Under the pieces are notes generated by a model. It saw only the letters and a program-made list of their open reading frames with translations. It made no database searches and had not been told where the DNA came from. This document shows positions 1-8,392 of a stretch of 40,327 nucleotides of DNA, piece after piece. Each line of letters begins with the position of its first letter. The stretch's first letter is position 1. The position numbers and the translations under genes are program-made. Source of the stretch: Candidatus Zhuqueibacterota bacterium (lineage in GTDB: Bacteria > Zhuqueibacterota > Zhuqueibacteria > Residuimicrobiales > Residuimicrobiaceae); the NCBI GenBank assembly GCA_963169875.1, contig CAUJEL010000118.1:1-40327 (forward strand), written 5' to 3'.

Positions 1-1
1 C

Positions 2-874
2 GGCGGCATCATGCGGCTCGGCGAAGATGTTGCGCAGAGCAAAAATTATCAGATTGTCGGCATTGACTATGATTTCGCCGGACTGTTCGATCTCAAGGTG
101 GTTGCCGGCCGCAATTTTTCGCGCGAATTTCCCGCTGACCAGGATGCCCTGATCTTAAACGAAACCGCGATGCGCTGGATGGGTTTTCCGGACGCTGCCA
201 GCGCCATCGGACAGCAGGTGGATTATTGGGAACATGTCTATACCATTGTCGGCGTGTTCAAGGACTATCACCAGCAGTCGCCCAAGGTCGGATTTGAACC
301 GCATATTTATCGATTGATGTCTTATGGCAGGGATGTCCGCGGTATGATCGCCATCAAATTAAACGTGGAGGACGTGTCCGGGATCATGGATGAGGTGGAG
401 GAGCGTTACAGTCAGTTTTTTCCGGGCAATCCGTTCGATTTTTTCTTTCTCGATGATTATTACGACCAGCAATACAAGTCGGAGCGCCAGTTTGGCCAGG
501 TTTTCTCCGTGTTCTCGCTGCTGGCCATTTTGATCACCGCCCTGGGAATTTTTGGATTGTCCTCCGCCGCGACGCTGCAGCGCACCAAGGAGATCGGCAT
601 TCGCAAGGCGGTTGGCGCCAGTGTTGCCAGTATTTTATTTTTATTATGCAAAGATGTTTTGCGGCTGCTCGTCCTGGCCTTTGTCCTCGCGGTGATGCCG
701 GCGCTGTGGGCGATCAACCGCTGGCTCGATACCTTCGCCTATCGCATGAATCCGAATGCCTGGCTTTTTCTGCTGGCCCTGGGTATCGTCCTTTTTGTCA
801 CGCTTTGGGCCATCAGCGGCCATGTGGTCCGGGCGGCCCGGGCCAATCCGGTGCAATCGCTGCGCTATGAATGA
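2..874 (+). CDS. ABC transporter permease, FtsX/MacB family (5' truncated by window edge)
   Basis: The reading frame is open to the left edge, so this is the C-terminal part of a larger permease; the first in-frame ATG at 11 is not a believable start. About 290 residues are visible: the end of a periplasmic MacB_PCD-like domain (ending in the segment 'VGVFKDYHQQSP'), then an FtsX domain with a membrane segment, the cytoplasmic coupling motif 'QRTKEIGIRKAVGAS', two further hydrophobic segments, and the family-typical ending 'ANPVQSLRYE'. Proteins of this family work with a separate ATPase and move lipoproteins or peptides, or transmit mechanical force across the envelope; the substrate here cannot be told. 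The next gene is a paralogue on the same strand about 95 bp away, so the two are probably co-transcribed in a permease array. Confidence 0.9.
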   Translation, partial: GGIMRLGEDVAQSKNYQIVGIDYDFAGLFDLKVVAGRNFSREFPADQDALILNETAMRWMGFPDAASAIGQQVDYWEHVYTIVGVFKDYHQQSPKVGFEPHIYRLMSYGRDVRGMIAIKLNVEDVSGIMDEVEERYSQFFPGNPFDFFFLDDYYDQQYKSERQFGQVFSVFSLLAILITALGIFGLSSAATLQRTKEIGIRKAVGASVASILFLLCKDVLRLLVLAFVLAVMPALWAINRWLDTFAYRMNPNAWLFLLALGIVLFVTLWAISGHVVRAARANPVQSLRYE

Positions 875-970
875 ACCGGTCTCTTTTACTTTGCGACGGT
901 TTCTAACCTTCGCAAGGGTATCTGTGTTTATTGTCAACCCCGGCACCCATTTCACATGAAGGAGATGAAT

Positions 971-3355
971 ATGCTCGTCAATTATCTCAAAACCGCGTGG
1001 CGCAATCTCGTCCGCCACAAGGGCTATGCCTTCATCAATATTTTCGGGCTGGCCCTGGGACTGGCGCTGGCCATCCTCATCGCCCTGTATGTTGAACTGG
1101 AGTTGAGCTTTGACCGGTTTCATACCCACTACAACCGCATCCATCGCGTTGAAGTCAATTACGACAACAAGGAGCGCTTTCTTGCTTTTTCGCAAACGCC
1201 CATTGGACCGGCGCTCGCCAGGGACTATCCCGAGATCGAGCGCTATACCCGCTTTCTCAACATGGCCAATCAGGTTTTGTTGTACGCTTCGGAAGAGAAA
1301 AAATACTATGAGAACAGCGGCTGGTGGGCGGATTCGCAGTTTTTTCAGGTGTTCTCGTACCGTTTTCTCAGAGGAGATGCCGAGAGTGCCCTGGCCGAGC
1401 CCAATTCGATCGTCCTCTCCGCCGTGTTGGCGGCCAAGTATTTTGGGTCTGAAAATCCCATTGGCAAGACCATCCGTTACGAAAACACCATCGACTGCAA
1501 GGTCACTGCGGTGGTGCAAGATTGTCCCGCCAATTCCCATATCCAGTATGGCTTTTTTATCTCTTATGACTCTTATAAAGCCATCGCAGGGAATGATTAT
1601 CTCGAAAATTGGGGACGCATCGCCAATTATACCTATGTGATCCTGTCTGAAAAAGCTTTGTTGCCGGATGTGAATGCCAAAATTCGCTCCCTGCTGCAGC
1701 CGCATTTGCCGCCGAATATCGAGATGCCGGTATATCTGAAACCCCTGGCGCAGATTCACTTCAGTCCCAGGGTGCTGGGTGAGCCGGGACCGACCGGCGA
1801 CCGGGGGCGTATTCGTTTCCTCATTCTGATTGGCGCTGCCATTCTCCTCCTGGGCTGCATCAATTTCATGAACCTGGCAACCGCCCGGTCCGCGCGGCGG
1901 GCGCGGGAAGTGGGCATCCGCAAAACAGTGGGCGCCAGCCGCGCCGGTTTGATGCGCCAGTTTTTCAGCGAATCGCTGGTGGTGACCCTGGGGGCACTGG
2001 TGCTCGCCCTTATTTTTGCGCAGCTTTGTCTGCCGCTCTTTAATACCCTGCTGGGACGTCAGTTGGCCTGGACGTGGCAGAATATTCCGGTGTTGCTGCC
2101 GTGGATTCTGGCGCTCACGCTGGTGATCGGGGTGGTGGCGGGCAGCTATCCGGCGCTTTTTCTCTCTTCGCTGCAGCCGACCGCCACGCTCAGGAGCACG
2201 GTTGGCAGAGGACACCAGGCCGTGATCCGCAAACTGCTGGTGGTGTTCCAGTTCGTGATTTCCATCGTCCTCATTCTCAGCACCTGGATCATTTACCGGC
2301 AGATCCATTATATGCAAAACAAGGATTTGGGCTACAATCACGAGCAGATTCTGACAACCACCTTCCGGCGCATGGATGCCGCGACCATCAGCAAGTATGA
2401 AACCCTGAAAAACGAGTTGCTGAACCATCCCGCGGTGCTCACGGCCTCGATCTCCCGTTTCACCCCCAGCTTTAACGGCAGTTCCACCGCCATCCGCGGG
2501 TGGGAAGGATCGGCTCCCACGGACCAGCTGCTGGTCAATCTCAATCTGACCGATGAAAAGTTTCTTGAGACCTATGGCATTCCGCTTCTTGCGGGAAGAG
2601 GATTTTCCGGTGTGGCACGGGAAGATACCAACCATTATTGCCTTATCAATGAAACCACGGCGAAGCGTCTGGGGTGGAGCGATCCGGTCGGCAAAAGGAT
2701 TGGACCGGCGCTGATCGTTCTCGGTCTTGTGAAGGATTATCATTATGCCTCACTGCGGTTCGGGATCGAGCCCATGCTGCTTTTTCCCATGCCGCGCACG
2801 CCGCAGGCCTCCCGCGCCTATAACATGCTGTCACTCAAATTGTCCGGAGAAAATATCAAGGAGACTGTTACGGCCATCAAGGAAAAGTATGAACGGATTT
2901 TTCCGGGTGATGTGTTCGAATACCATTTTTATGATGAGAGTTTTGAGTGGATGTATCGCGATGAAATGCGCATGGCCCAAACTGTGGCCTATTTCACACT
3001 GCTCGCCATCTGCATTTCGCTGCTGGGACTGGTGGGTCTGGCCTCTTTTATGGCAGAGCAGCGCACCAAGGAGATCGGCGTGCGCAAAGTCCTGGGGTCA
3101 TCAGTCGCGGGCATTGTCCTTTTGCTCAGCAAGGAGTTCAGCAAGTGGGTGGTGCTGGCGGCGCTGATCGCCTGGCCCACCGCTTATTTCATCATGAAAA
3201 ACTGGCTGCAGTCGTTCGCCTATCGCAGTGAGATCACGGCGGATGTTTTTCTGCTGACCGCTCTGCTCGCCCTGGTGCTGGCGCTGACAACCGTGGCCTA
3301 TCAGTCCATCAGGGCGGCGCTGGCGGATCCGGTGAAGAGTCTCAGATATGAATAG
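971..3355 (+). CDS. ABC transporter permease, FtsX/MacB family
   Basis: A complete inner-membrane permease of about 794 residues. ATGs at 956 and 965 are possible, but the GGAG at 961-964 sits 6 nt before the ATG at 971, giving the family-typical N-terminus MLVNYLKTAWRNLVRHKGY. Layout: N-terminal membrane helix, MacB-type periplasmic domain, FtsX block with the motif 'REVGIRKTVGASRAG' and three helices, a second periplasmic domain, then a second FtsX block with 'QRTKEIGVRKVLGSSVAG' and the ending 'DPVKSLRYE'. The double MacB_PCD-FtsX architecture is common in FCB bacteria. No ATPase lies in the window. It converges with the porin-like gene at 3425 with only about 70 bp between them; no convincing terminator hairpin was seen there. 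Confidence 0.93.
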   Translation: MLVNYLKTAWRNLVRHKGYAFINIFGLALGLALAILIALYVELELSFDRFHTHYNRIHRVEVNYDNKERFLAFSQTPIGPALARDYPEIERYTRFLNMANQVLLYASEEKKYYENSGWWADSQFFQVFSYRFLRGDAESALAEPNSIVLSAVLAAKYFGSENPIGKTIRYENTIDCKVTAVVQDCPANSHIQYGFFISYDSYKAIAGNDYLENWGRIANYTYVILSEKALLPDVNAKIRSLLQPHLPPNIEMPVYLKPLAQIHFSPRVLGEPGPTGDRGRIRFLILIGAAILLLGCINFMNLATARSARRAREVGIRKTVGASRAGLMRQFFSESLVVTLGALVLALIFAQLCLPLFNTLLGRQLAWTWQNIPVLLPWILALTLVIGVVAGSYPALFLSSLQPTATLRSTVGRGHQAVIRKLLVVFQFVISIVLILSTWIIYRQIHYMQNKDLGYNHEQILTTTFRRMDAATISKYETLKNELLNHPAVLTASISRFTPSFNGSSTAIRGWEGSAPTDQLLVNLNLTDEKFLETYGIPLLAGRGFSGVAREDTNHYCLINETTAKRLGWSDPVGKRIGPALIVLGLVKDYHYASLRFGIEPMLLFPMPRTPQASRAYNMLSLKLSGENIKETVTAIKEKYERIFPGDVFEYHFYDESFEWMYRDEMRMAQTVAYFTLLAICISLLGLVGLASFMAEQRTKEIGVRKVLGSSVAGIVLLLSKEFSKWVVLAALIAWPTAYFIMKNWLQSFAYRSEITADVFLLTALLALVLALTTVAYQSIRAALADPVKSLRYE

Positions 3356-3424
3356 CAGGATTCAGATTTGGCGCCGTGCTGTGAATTCAACCGCTGCTAA
3401 ACTGGTGAGTACTCTGCATAGCGC

Positions 3425-4147
3425 TTATTTCGAGATCGCGACGCCGAGGAACAGGGTATTGTCATAGGCACGGCTCAATGCCGCCTGGTAGTACACATTC
3501 ACGGCAAAAAACGCACTTTTATCCAGTATCAGCGACACTTTGAAGAGCATGGCGCTCCACACTCTTTCCTGCCGCAGATAATTCGCGGTGATTTCACTTT
3601 CCATGGTTATTGTGCCGCTGAGCGGCTGCGCGTGACTCAGAGCGGCCTCAAAAGATGAACCGAAAAAAAAGTCCTTATAACATGTGAATGTGGGCGCACC
3701 GGGCAAGCCGAAAGAGATGCCGAGCGACACCTCCGGGGAGTAACTATGCACGCCCGGCGTGCGATAGAGGAGCGGATAGGTATACAGGGTGAATCCCGCA
3801 TCCACGCTCAGTATTTCCAGATGGGGCACCTCCTTACTGTACTCAATATAGGGATAGAGGTCCGACAGTCCCGGCGTGCGCTCCGGGCCGCGTCCGATGT
3901 TATAACTCGCCCACAGGCCGGCGGTCCACGGATCTCGCGTAAGTTCCAGACCAGGTTGCAGGGCTGGGCCATCATGCATCATGGCGCCGCGCCAGAGGTA
4001 TTTGCTGACGCCTTCGAGGCTAAGCGCGCAGCACCATCCAGGGATTTCCGAATCCTCTTGCGAGTGTACCGGATTGGAAAAAAGTAGAGGATAGGTAAGA
4101 AGGATGCAAGTCAGAGTTGAAATCCTGCCCAGTTTGGGAAGGCGCAT
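3425..4147 (-). CDS. TorF-like putative outer-membrane porin
   Basis: A protein of about 240 residues. I chose the ATG at 4147 over the longer frame from 4210, because GGGAG lies 8 nt upstream and the protein then starts MRLPKLGRIS with a normal signal peptide ending near 'NPVHSQ'. The mature part opens with 'SLEGVSKYLWRGAMMHDGPALQP', which resembles the start of the TorF/TIGR02001-type putative porins (a beta strand, aromatic-Arg-Gly, then a conserved Pro-x-x-Gln-Pro). Alternating hydrophobic strands follow to a C-terminal strand 'LFLGVAISK'. It is the last gene of the minus-strand set, 77 bp after the heparinase-like lyase, so it could help uronate oligomers cross the outer membrane. Family assignment is by motif only; the substrate role is inferred. 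Confidence 0.6.
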   Translation of the reverse strand: MRLPKLGRISTLTCILLTYPLLFSNPVHSQEDSEIPGWCCALSLEGVSKYLWRGAMMHDGPALQPGLELTRDPWTAGLWASYNIGRGPERTPGLSDLYPYIEYSKEVPHLEILSVDAGFTLYTYPLLYRTPGVHSYSPEVSLGISFGLPGAPTFTCYKDFFFGSSFEAALSHAQPLSGTITMESEITANYLRQERVWSAMLFKVSLILDKSAFFAVNVYYQAALSRAYDNTLFLGVAISK

Positions 4148-4224
4148 TCTTAACACTCCCGAATTGAACGGTTTGCCCGCTGATTGATGAGAGGTGTCTG
4201 CATCTTCCACAACCGGGTGATGAC

Positions 4225-6396
4225 TTAATTCTGTTTCATGCGATGCAAATTGTCCTGCTCGCAGGCGTCATTTTTTTGCGGCACAGCCATGAAAGAGTCC
4301 TTTTGGATTCGCAGCAGGACTGTACCGGCTGCATCCATGAGCACGATGTTTTCGTTTTTATCCGTTCTGATTTGTGTGCCCGCTATGGTCAACCGCAATT
4401 CATCACCGCTTTTTTTAAACCTGGTTTCCTCTCCCGGCTGAAAGGGATACAGCAAGGTGGTGAAAACATACTCTTTCGCCGCGGATTTTTCAAAAACGAG
4501 GTTTCCCTTGTCGCGAAATCCGGACCGTGACACCCTGTCGGCCGGTCCGTTGAGCTGGATGATCTGCAGACCGGTTTTATCGGTAAATACAGCGCGGACC
4601 TGTTGGCTGTCGATGACATCATAAACTCCCTGCCAAACCTGCTGATAGCAATGCGGCGTCGTACTGCTGAAATGATCCCGTACAATCCAGAAATCCGGTT
4701 TTACGAACAGCACTTCGCGGACAGAGGTCACGCCCAGGGAATCGTAGCTGTTGTGGCTGCCGCGGAAATAATCATATTTGTCCGTCGTCATCCAGGTCTG
4801 TACCTGCGGTTGCGGGAGGTGCCCCCATTTGCCGAATCCCGAACCGCCTTCGTTGGGCTTCCAGCCGCGGCCCAGCGGCAGGCTGTCAACCAAAGCGACA
4901 TTCTTGACCCAGGAATTTTTCCAGAAGGCGAAATCGGGGTCATTATATTTGACCTGATAGTTGGGGAGGATTTCGCGGCCGTTGGCATAGGCGACAATCC
5001 CCAGCATGTCGCCGTGCTGATGGTCGGGTTTTTCGCCGGACAAGCCCGCGGAAATCGTCAGATAGAGATCGTTTTTATCCCAGCCCGAGCGCATGCAGTA
5101 ATAGCCGGTCTGCTCCAGGGCCAGAGAACCAATATCCGGCTGCTTTTTGTTCATGTTATGGAATGCTTCGATCTGCTGTGGCTGCAGGCGCCAGTAGAGT
5201 TCAGGGGGAACCTCGTCTGAGGAGAAATAGCGGAAAACCGGATCCGGGAAAATCAGCGCGCCGATGGTCATGGGAAAGTCGATGGCGTTGTTTTCGCTGT
5301 AAGGGGCATCGGTGTCATCCTGGAGCACCGGCAGGCGCCGGTTGGGCTGGGCCAGCTGTACCAGGGCGGTGAAGAGTCGGCGAAATTTTTGATGAAAGGC
5401 ATCGGGCAAATCGATATGATTTATTTGCGCCAGCTGATAGACGCGGAAATAATTATCGATGTCGCCGATGTGGTAATGCACCGAGCGTTCGAACTGGAAT
5501 CCATCTTCATTGACTTCTCGCTGCAGATGCTGCACCAATCCCGCAATGGCCTGGTTCCTCCATTTCTCCGAAATGGAAAAATCCGCAAAGAAAACAGAGA
5601 GTTCAAAGAGGGCGGTCAATCCTTTGGTATGGTGATTGCCGGAGCGGTAGCGTTCCGTGCGCTTTTGCAGCTGGGCGCCGTGGTGCAGCAGGGTCTTGAT
5701 CACCAACAACTGTGACGGATCGTTGTAGGTCTTTTCGGAGAGCCAGGCATGATGGCAGAAGAGCCAGTTTTGCACGCGCATGCCGCCGCGCAGGTTTTCA
5801 TAGATGCCGTTGCCGGCATCATCATAAGCGCCCTCGGCAAAGGCGCGGTTGAGATCAGCCACCTGGCGCAGCCAGTAATCCAGATAGTTCGCCGGATTAT
5901 TTTCATAATAGGCCATGAGCGTCATGTCAACTGATTTATGCTGCCGGGCGAGATGGCGCAGTTCATAGGCGGTGACTTGATCACCTTTCAGATTTTTAAA
6001 CGGCAAGATCCACTGCGTTTCCGGCGGATAGGTGTTCATCTGTGAATCGGCGAGGACGTTATGTCTGGCGCGCTGCCCGGGATATATTTTTTGGTAGTCA
6101 CTGAATCGCCGCGGGAACTCATTCCAGTTGAAATAATAGCGCAGCGCGGATTTTTCCCGCAGGTACGCCAGCAGCTGTTGCAAGGCTTGTGTCTGGTCGC
6201 CCTGTTGCCGGTGTTTCTGTATCGGCTGCAATGCAGCGATACCGGGTTTGAGATTCTCCAACACATCCTGGTCCGTCGGGATTTTATCCGCGCTGATGGC
6301 CGAGCCCCATGATGGGATCGCCGCAAACAGCAGGAGCAGAGCCAGCCGCAGGCTTCTTTGCAGGGTTTTTTGCATGTACCTGTCCAATGATACCAT
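4225..6396 (-). CDS. Heparinase II/III-family polysaccharide lyase, probable oligoalginate lyase
   Basis: 723 residues, with an N-terminal signal sequence ('LRLALLLLFAAIPSWGSA'). A second start at 6375 (MQKTLQRSLRL) would give a tighter signal peptide and is equally possible. The architecture fits the alpha/alpha toroid plus beta-sandwich lyases of the PL12/15/17/21/39 fold: a helical region to about residue 400 with the Asn-His-His cluster near 254-256 and a Tyr in 'RSVHYH' near 308, then a beta part with 'DHQHGD' (His459/His461) and Tyr480 in 'LPNYQVKY'. These Asn/His/Tyr positions match the usual catalytic layout for beta-elimination of uronates. It differs clearly from the PL17 enzyme at 8393, so it may act on another linkage or chain length. 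It lies 145 bp downstream of kdgF. PL family number uncertain; a heparinase-like enzyme on another uronan is possible. Confidence 0.8.
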   Translation of the reverse strand: MVSLDRYMQKTLQRSLRLALLLLFAAIPSWGSAISADKIPTDQDVLENLKPGIAALQPIQKHRQQGDQTQALQQLLAYLREKSALRYYFNWNEFPRRFSDYQKIYPGQRARHNVLADSQMNTYPPETQWILPFKNLKGDQVTAYELRHLARQHKSVDMTLMAYYENNPANYLDYWLRQVADLNRAFAEGAYDDAGNGIYENLRGGMRVQNWLFCHHAWLSEKTYNDPSQLLVIKTLLHHGAQLQKRTERYRSGNHHTKGLTALFELSVFFADFSISEKWRNQAIAGLVQHLQREVNEDGFQFERSVHYHIGDIDNYFRVYQLAQINHIDLPDAFHQKFRRLFTALVQLAQPNRRLPVLQDDTDAPYSENNAIDFPMTIGALIFPDPVFRYFSSDEVPPELYWRLQPQQIEAFHNMNKKQPDIGSLALEQTGYYCMRSGWDKNDLYLTISAGLSGEKPDHQHGDMLGIVAYANGREILPNYQVKYNDPDFAFWKNSWVKNVALVDSLPLGRGWKPNEGGSGFGKWGHLPQPQVQTWMTTDKYDYFRGSHNSYDSLGVTSVREVLFVKPDFWIVRDHFSSTTPHCYQQVWQGVYDVIDSQQVRAVFTDKTGLQIIQLNGPADRVSRSGFRDKGNLVFEKSAAKEYVFTTLLYPFQPGEETRFKKSGDELRLTIAGTQIRTDKNENIVLMDAAGTVLLRIQKDSFMAVPQKNDACEQDNLHRMKQN

Positions 6397-6456
6397 TCAA
6401 TACCCAAACCCGGATAAACCGGAATTAGTATCGCGCGAACAGCCTGCTCGCGCTAC

Positions 6457-6485
6457 TTTTCTTCGCCATTTAGCGTATAAGAAAA
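6457..6485. other. AT-rich stem-loop between kdgF and the heparinase-like lyase
   Basis: TTTTCTT-CGC at 6457-6466 pairs with GCG...AAGAAAA ending at 6485, with a 3-nt bulge. It sits inside a slightly larger inverted segment bounded by TTAGTA (6425-6430) and TACTAA (6495-6500). It could be an intercistronic RNA structure or a remnant of a small repeat. Confidence 0.3.
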
Positions 6486-6541
6486 TTGTTACGCTACTAA
6501 CCGCATTCATCCCCACCGATTCGCGGCGGGAGGGTGTTGTG

Positions 6542-6874
6542 TTATTTCGTCAAAAAATCCAGCCGCGCCGGCGAAAAAGTATCGATGAGCACGCCGGCTT
6601 CGAGGCATTGGGCGCCGTGCATCTGATCCGAAGGGATGATGAAGCAATCCCCCGGATGCAGCACCTCTTTGACGCCGTTGATTTCCACCTCAAAAACGCC
6701 GCTCTCCACACAGGTGATCTGCTGATGCGGGTGTGCATGACGGGCGGCGATGGCACCGCCGTCGAAGTGTACGCGCACCAGCATCAGATGGGTATCATGG
6801 GCCATGATCTGACGACGGATGCCCGGAGCGGCCTCTTCAACGGGCACGCTGTTGTTAAAAATATGTGTTTTCAT
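6542..6874 (-). CDS. kdgF: KdgF-like cupin, unsaturated uronate ring-opening protein
   Basis: 110-residue single-domain cupin. KdgF proteins speed conversion of the unsaturated monouronate released by alginate and pectin lyases into its linear keto form (DEH/DKI). The metal site is visible as His46, His48, Gln52 in 'RHAHPHQQ' and His86 in 'DQMHGA'. The C-terminal trio Asp98, Phe100, Arg104 keeps the spacing (+2, +6) of the catalytic Asp-Phe-Arg described for characterised KdgF proteins. Length is normal for the family. Its ATG overlaps the stop of the upstream MFS gene as ATGA, implying translational coupling. Together with the PL6, PL17, transporter and SDR genes it completes the path to DEH. 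Confidence 0.88.
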   Translation of the reverse strand: MKTHIFNNSVPVEEAAPGIRRQIMAHDTHLMLVRVHFDGGAIAARHAHPHQQITCVESGVFEVEINGVKEVLHPGDCFIIPSDQMHGAQCLEAGVLIDTFSPARLDFLTK

Positions 6875-8148
6875 TTTGATCTCAGCTCCACGCGTTTGAT
6901 GATGCCACCCAAAACATAGACAGATATGATGGACAGGGGCACGAGAAGGGCGGCCAGTAAAAAGACGGAGGTATATCCTGTTTTGGAGAGTATTGGCACC
7001 ATATTGGTGACGATGATGACGCCGAGGGCGGCGCTGGTGCCGCCGAGTCCAGCCAGCGAGCCAACGGATTTTCCGGCGAAAAAGTCGCTGGGCAGGGTCT
7101 GGATGTTGTTGATGCTGATCTGGAACCCGAAGAGGATCACCGTGATAAGCAGGATGGCGCTGACGGGCGTACTGGCATAGGCGGCCAGAAGCAGACAGGG
7201 CAGCATGAAGGCACCGCCGAGCACGATGGCCGTCTTGCGGGCGCGGTTCGCGCTCCAGCCTCGATGGATGAGGTGACCGGAAAGCCAGCCGCCGAACAGA
7301 CTGCCAACCGCGGCGCCGACATAGGGCACCCAGGCCGACAAGCCGATCTGCTTGATGTCGAACTGGAACTTTTCATTCAAATAAATCGGCAGCCAGATCA
7401 CGAACAGCCACCAGATGGGGTCGAGGAGAAAGCGTGAGACGATGACGGACCATGATTCTTTGTAGGTGAGCATCTCACCCCATCCAAGCGCTTTTTCTTC
7501 ACTGTTTTTTGGAACATCAGCGGACTGCTGTCCCTTCAAGATGTATTCTCTCTCGCGGTCGGTCAGCCATGGATGCTGGCCGGGCAGGGCGCGGTTAAGG
7601 AAGAGCCACGGGATGATCCACAGCAATCCCAGAACACCGATGACGACAAAGGTCAGCTTCCAGCCCATGAGCAGGTAGAGTACCGCGATGAGGGGGGGAG
7701 AGATGACCGAGCCGATGGAGGCACCGGCGTTGAAAATGCCCTGGGCAAAGGCGCGCTCCTTGATGGGAAACCATTCGGCATTGGATTTGGTCGCGCCGGG
7801 CCAGTTGCCCGCTTCGCCCAGTCCCAGCATGAAACGGAAGAAGCTGAAGCTGAGCACCCCGCGGGCGAGGCCATGAAACGCCGCGGACAGCGACCACACC
7901 ACAATGGAGATGACAAAGCCCAGGCGGGTGCCGATCCAGTCGTAGAGTTTGCCCGAGAGACTCTGGCTGATGGCGTAGGCGATCATGAACATGGTCATGA
8001 TCATGGCGTACTGGTCTTTTTGCAGACCGATGTCCTTGTTGATGTCGGGCCACATGATGGCCAAAGCGCTGCGGTCGATATAGTTGATGACGGTCGCAAT
8101 GGCCACCAGGGTGATGATCCACCAGCGCAGTCCTGTGATTTTTTTCAT
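6871..8148 (-). CDS. MFS transporter, hexuronate (ExuT/ACS) type
   Basis: 425 residues from the ATG at 8148, which has GGAG 7 nt upstream. A longer in-frame extension to 8262 runs through intergenic hairpin repeats and is rejected. Twelve hydrophobic segments are visible. The N-terminus 'NYIDRSALAIMWPDI' and the following 'GLGEAGNWPGATKSNAEWFP' are typical of the anion:cation symporter branch that includes ExuT. It is an inner-membrane carrier, most likely taking unsaturated mono-uronate or DEH from periplasm to cytoplasm by proton symport. The stop overlaps the kdgF start by 4 nt, so import and ring opening are co-produced. Substrate is inferred from context; galacturonate or glucuronate are alternatives. 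Confidence 0.88.
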   Translation of the reverse strand: MKKITGLRWWIITLVAIATVINYIDRSALAIMWPDINKDIGLQKDQYAMIMTMFMIAYAISQSLSGKLYDWIGTRLGFVISIVVWSLSAAFHGLARGVLSFSFFRFMLGLGEAGNWPGATKSNAEWFPIKERAFAQGIFNAGASIGSVISPPLIAVLYLLMGWKLTFVVIGVLGLLWIIPWLFLNRALPGQHPWLTDREREYILKGQQSADVPKNSEEKALGWGEMLTYKESWSVIVSRFLLDPIWWLFVIWLPIYLNEKFQFDIKQIGLSAWVPYVGAAVGSLFGGWLSGHLIHRGWSANRARKTAIVLGGAFMLPCLLLAAYASTPVSAILLITVILFGFQISINNIQTLPSDFFAGKSVGSLAGLGGTSAALGVIIVTNMVPILSKTGYTSVFLLAALLVPLSIISVYVLGGIIKRVELRSK

Positions 8149-8185
8149 CCTTTTGCTCCATTTGTAGTTAATGGGTACTACTTGT

Positions 8186-8213
8186 GGTCTCCAGCTTTTT
8201 TCGTTGGGCCCCA
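8186..8213 (+). repeat. Hairpin repeat, copy R1 (decayed)
   Basis: 28-bp unit matching R2 at 21 of 28 positions: GGtCTCCA arm, T-rich loop, TGGGcCCCA arm. Lies between the PL17 gene and the MFS gene in the same orientation as R2, 68 bp from it. Confidence 0.55.
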
Positions 8214-8251
8214 TCTTTACTGCTGTCAGGCTTCGTTGTTGTGCCCTGCCA

Positions 8252-8282
8252 TTGGGCTCCACCTGCTTTTGCTGGGGCCCAA
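8252..8282 (+). repeat. Hairpin repeat, copy R2
   Basis: Imperfect inverted repeat with arms TTGGGCTCCACC and GCTGGGGCCCAA around a 7-nt loop. It pairs over 12 positions, with one T·G wobble and one C/C mismatch on the plus strand. It is in the opposite orientation to R4-R6. Confidence 0.7.
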
Positions 8283-8379
8283 CAGTTTTGAAGTCTCGGA
8301 CACCTGGTCACATGGTCGACTGGCTATTCCAATGGATCTGAGATGTCCAGCACTTTCTCAAAGGCACCACAACAGCAAC

Positions 8380-8390
8380 TGGAGCCCATC
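8380..8390 (-). repeat. Hairpin repeat, half copy R3
   Basis: The sequence TGGAGCCCATC is identical to one arm of R4/R5 and begins 2 nt after the PL17 stop codon at 8393-8395. The second arm is not recognisable, so this is a half or decayed unit. Confidence 0.4.
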
Positions 8391-8392
8391 AG

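Noticed and set aside
644-2743. Long minus-strand frame of 699 codons opposite the ABC permeases
   Set aside because: Low-complexity, Arg/Gln/His-rich product without domains, antisense to two clear FtsX permeases; an artefact of GC-rich codon use.
4155-4172. Single LytTR-like half site upstream of the TorF-like porin
   Set aside because: Only one repeat with imperfect match and no partner at the right distance.
8149-8262. N-terminal extension of the MFS transporter
   Set aside because: It would translate hairpin repeats R1 and R2; the ATG at 8148 has a good Shine-Dalgarno and gives the normal family start.
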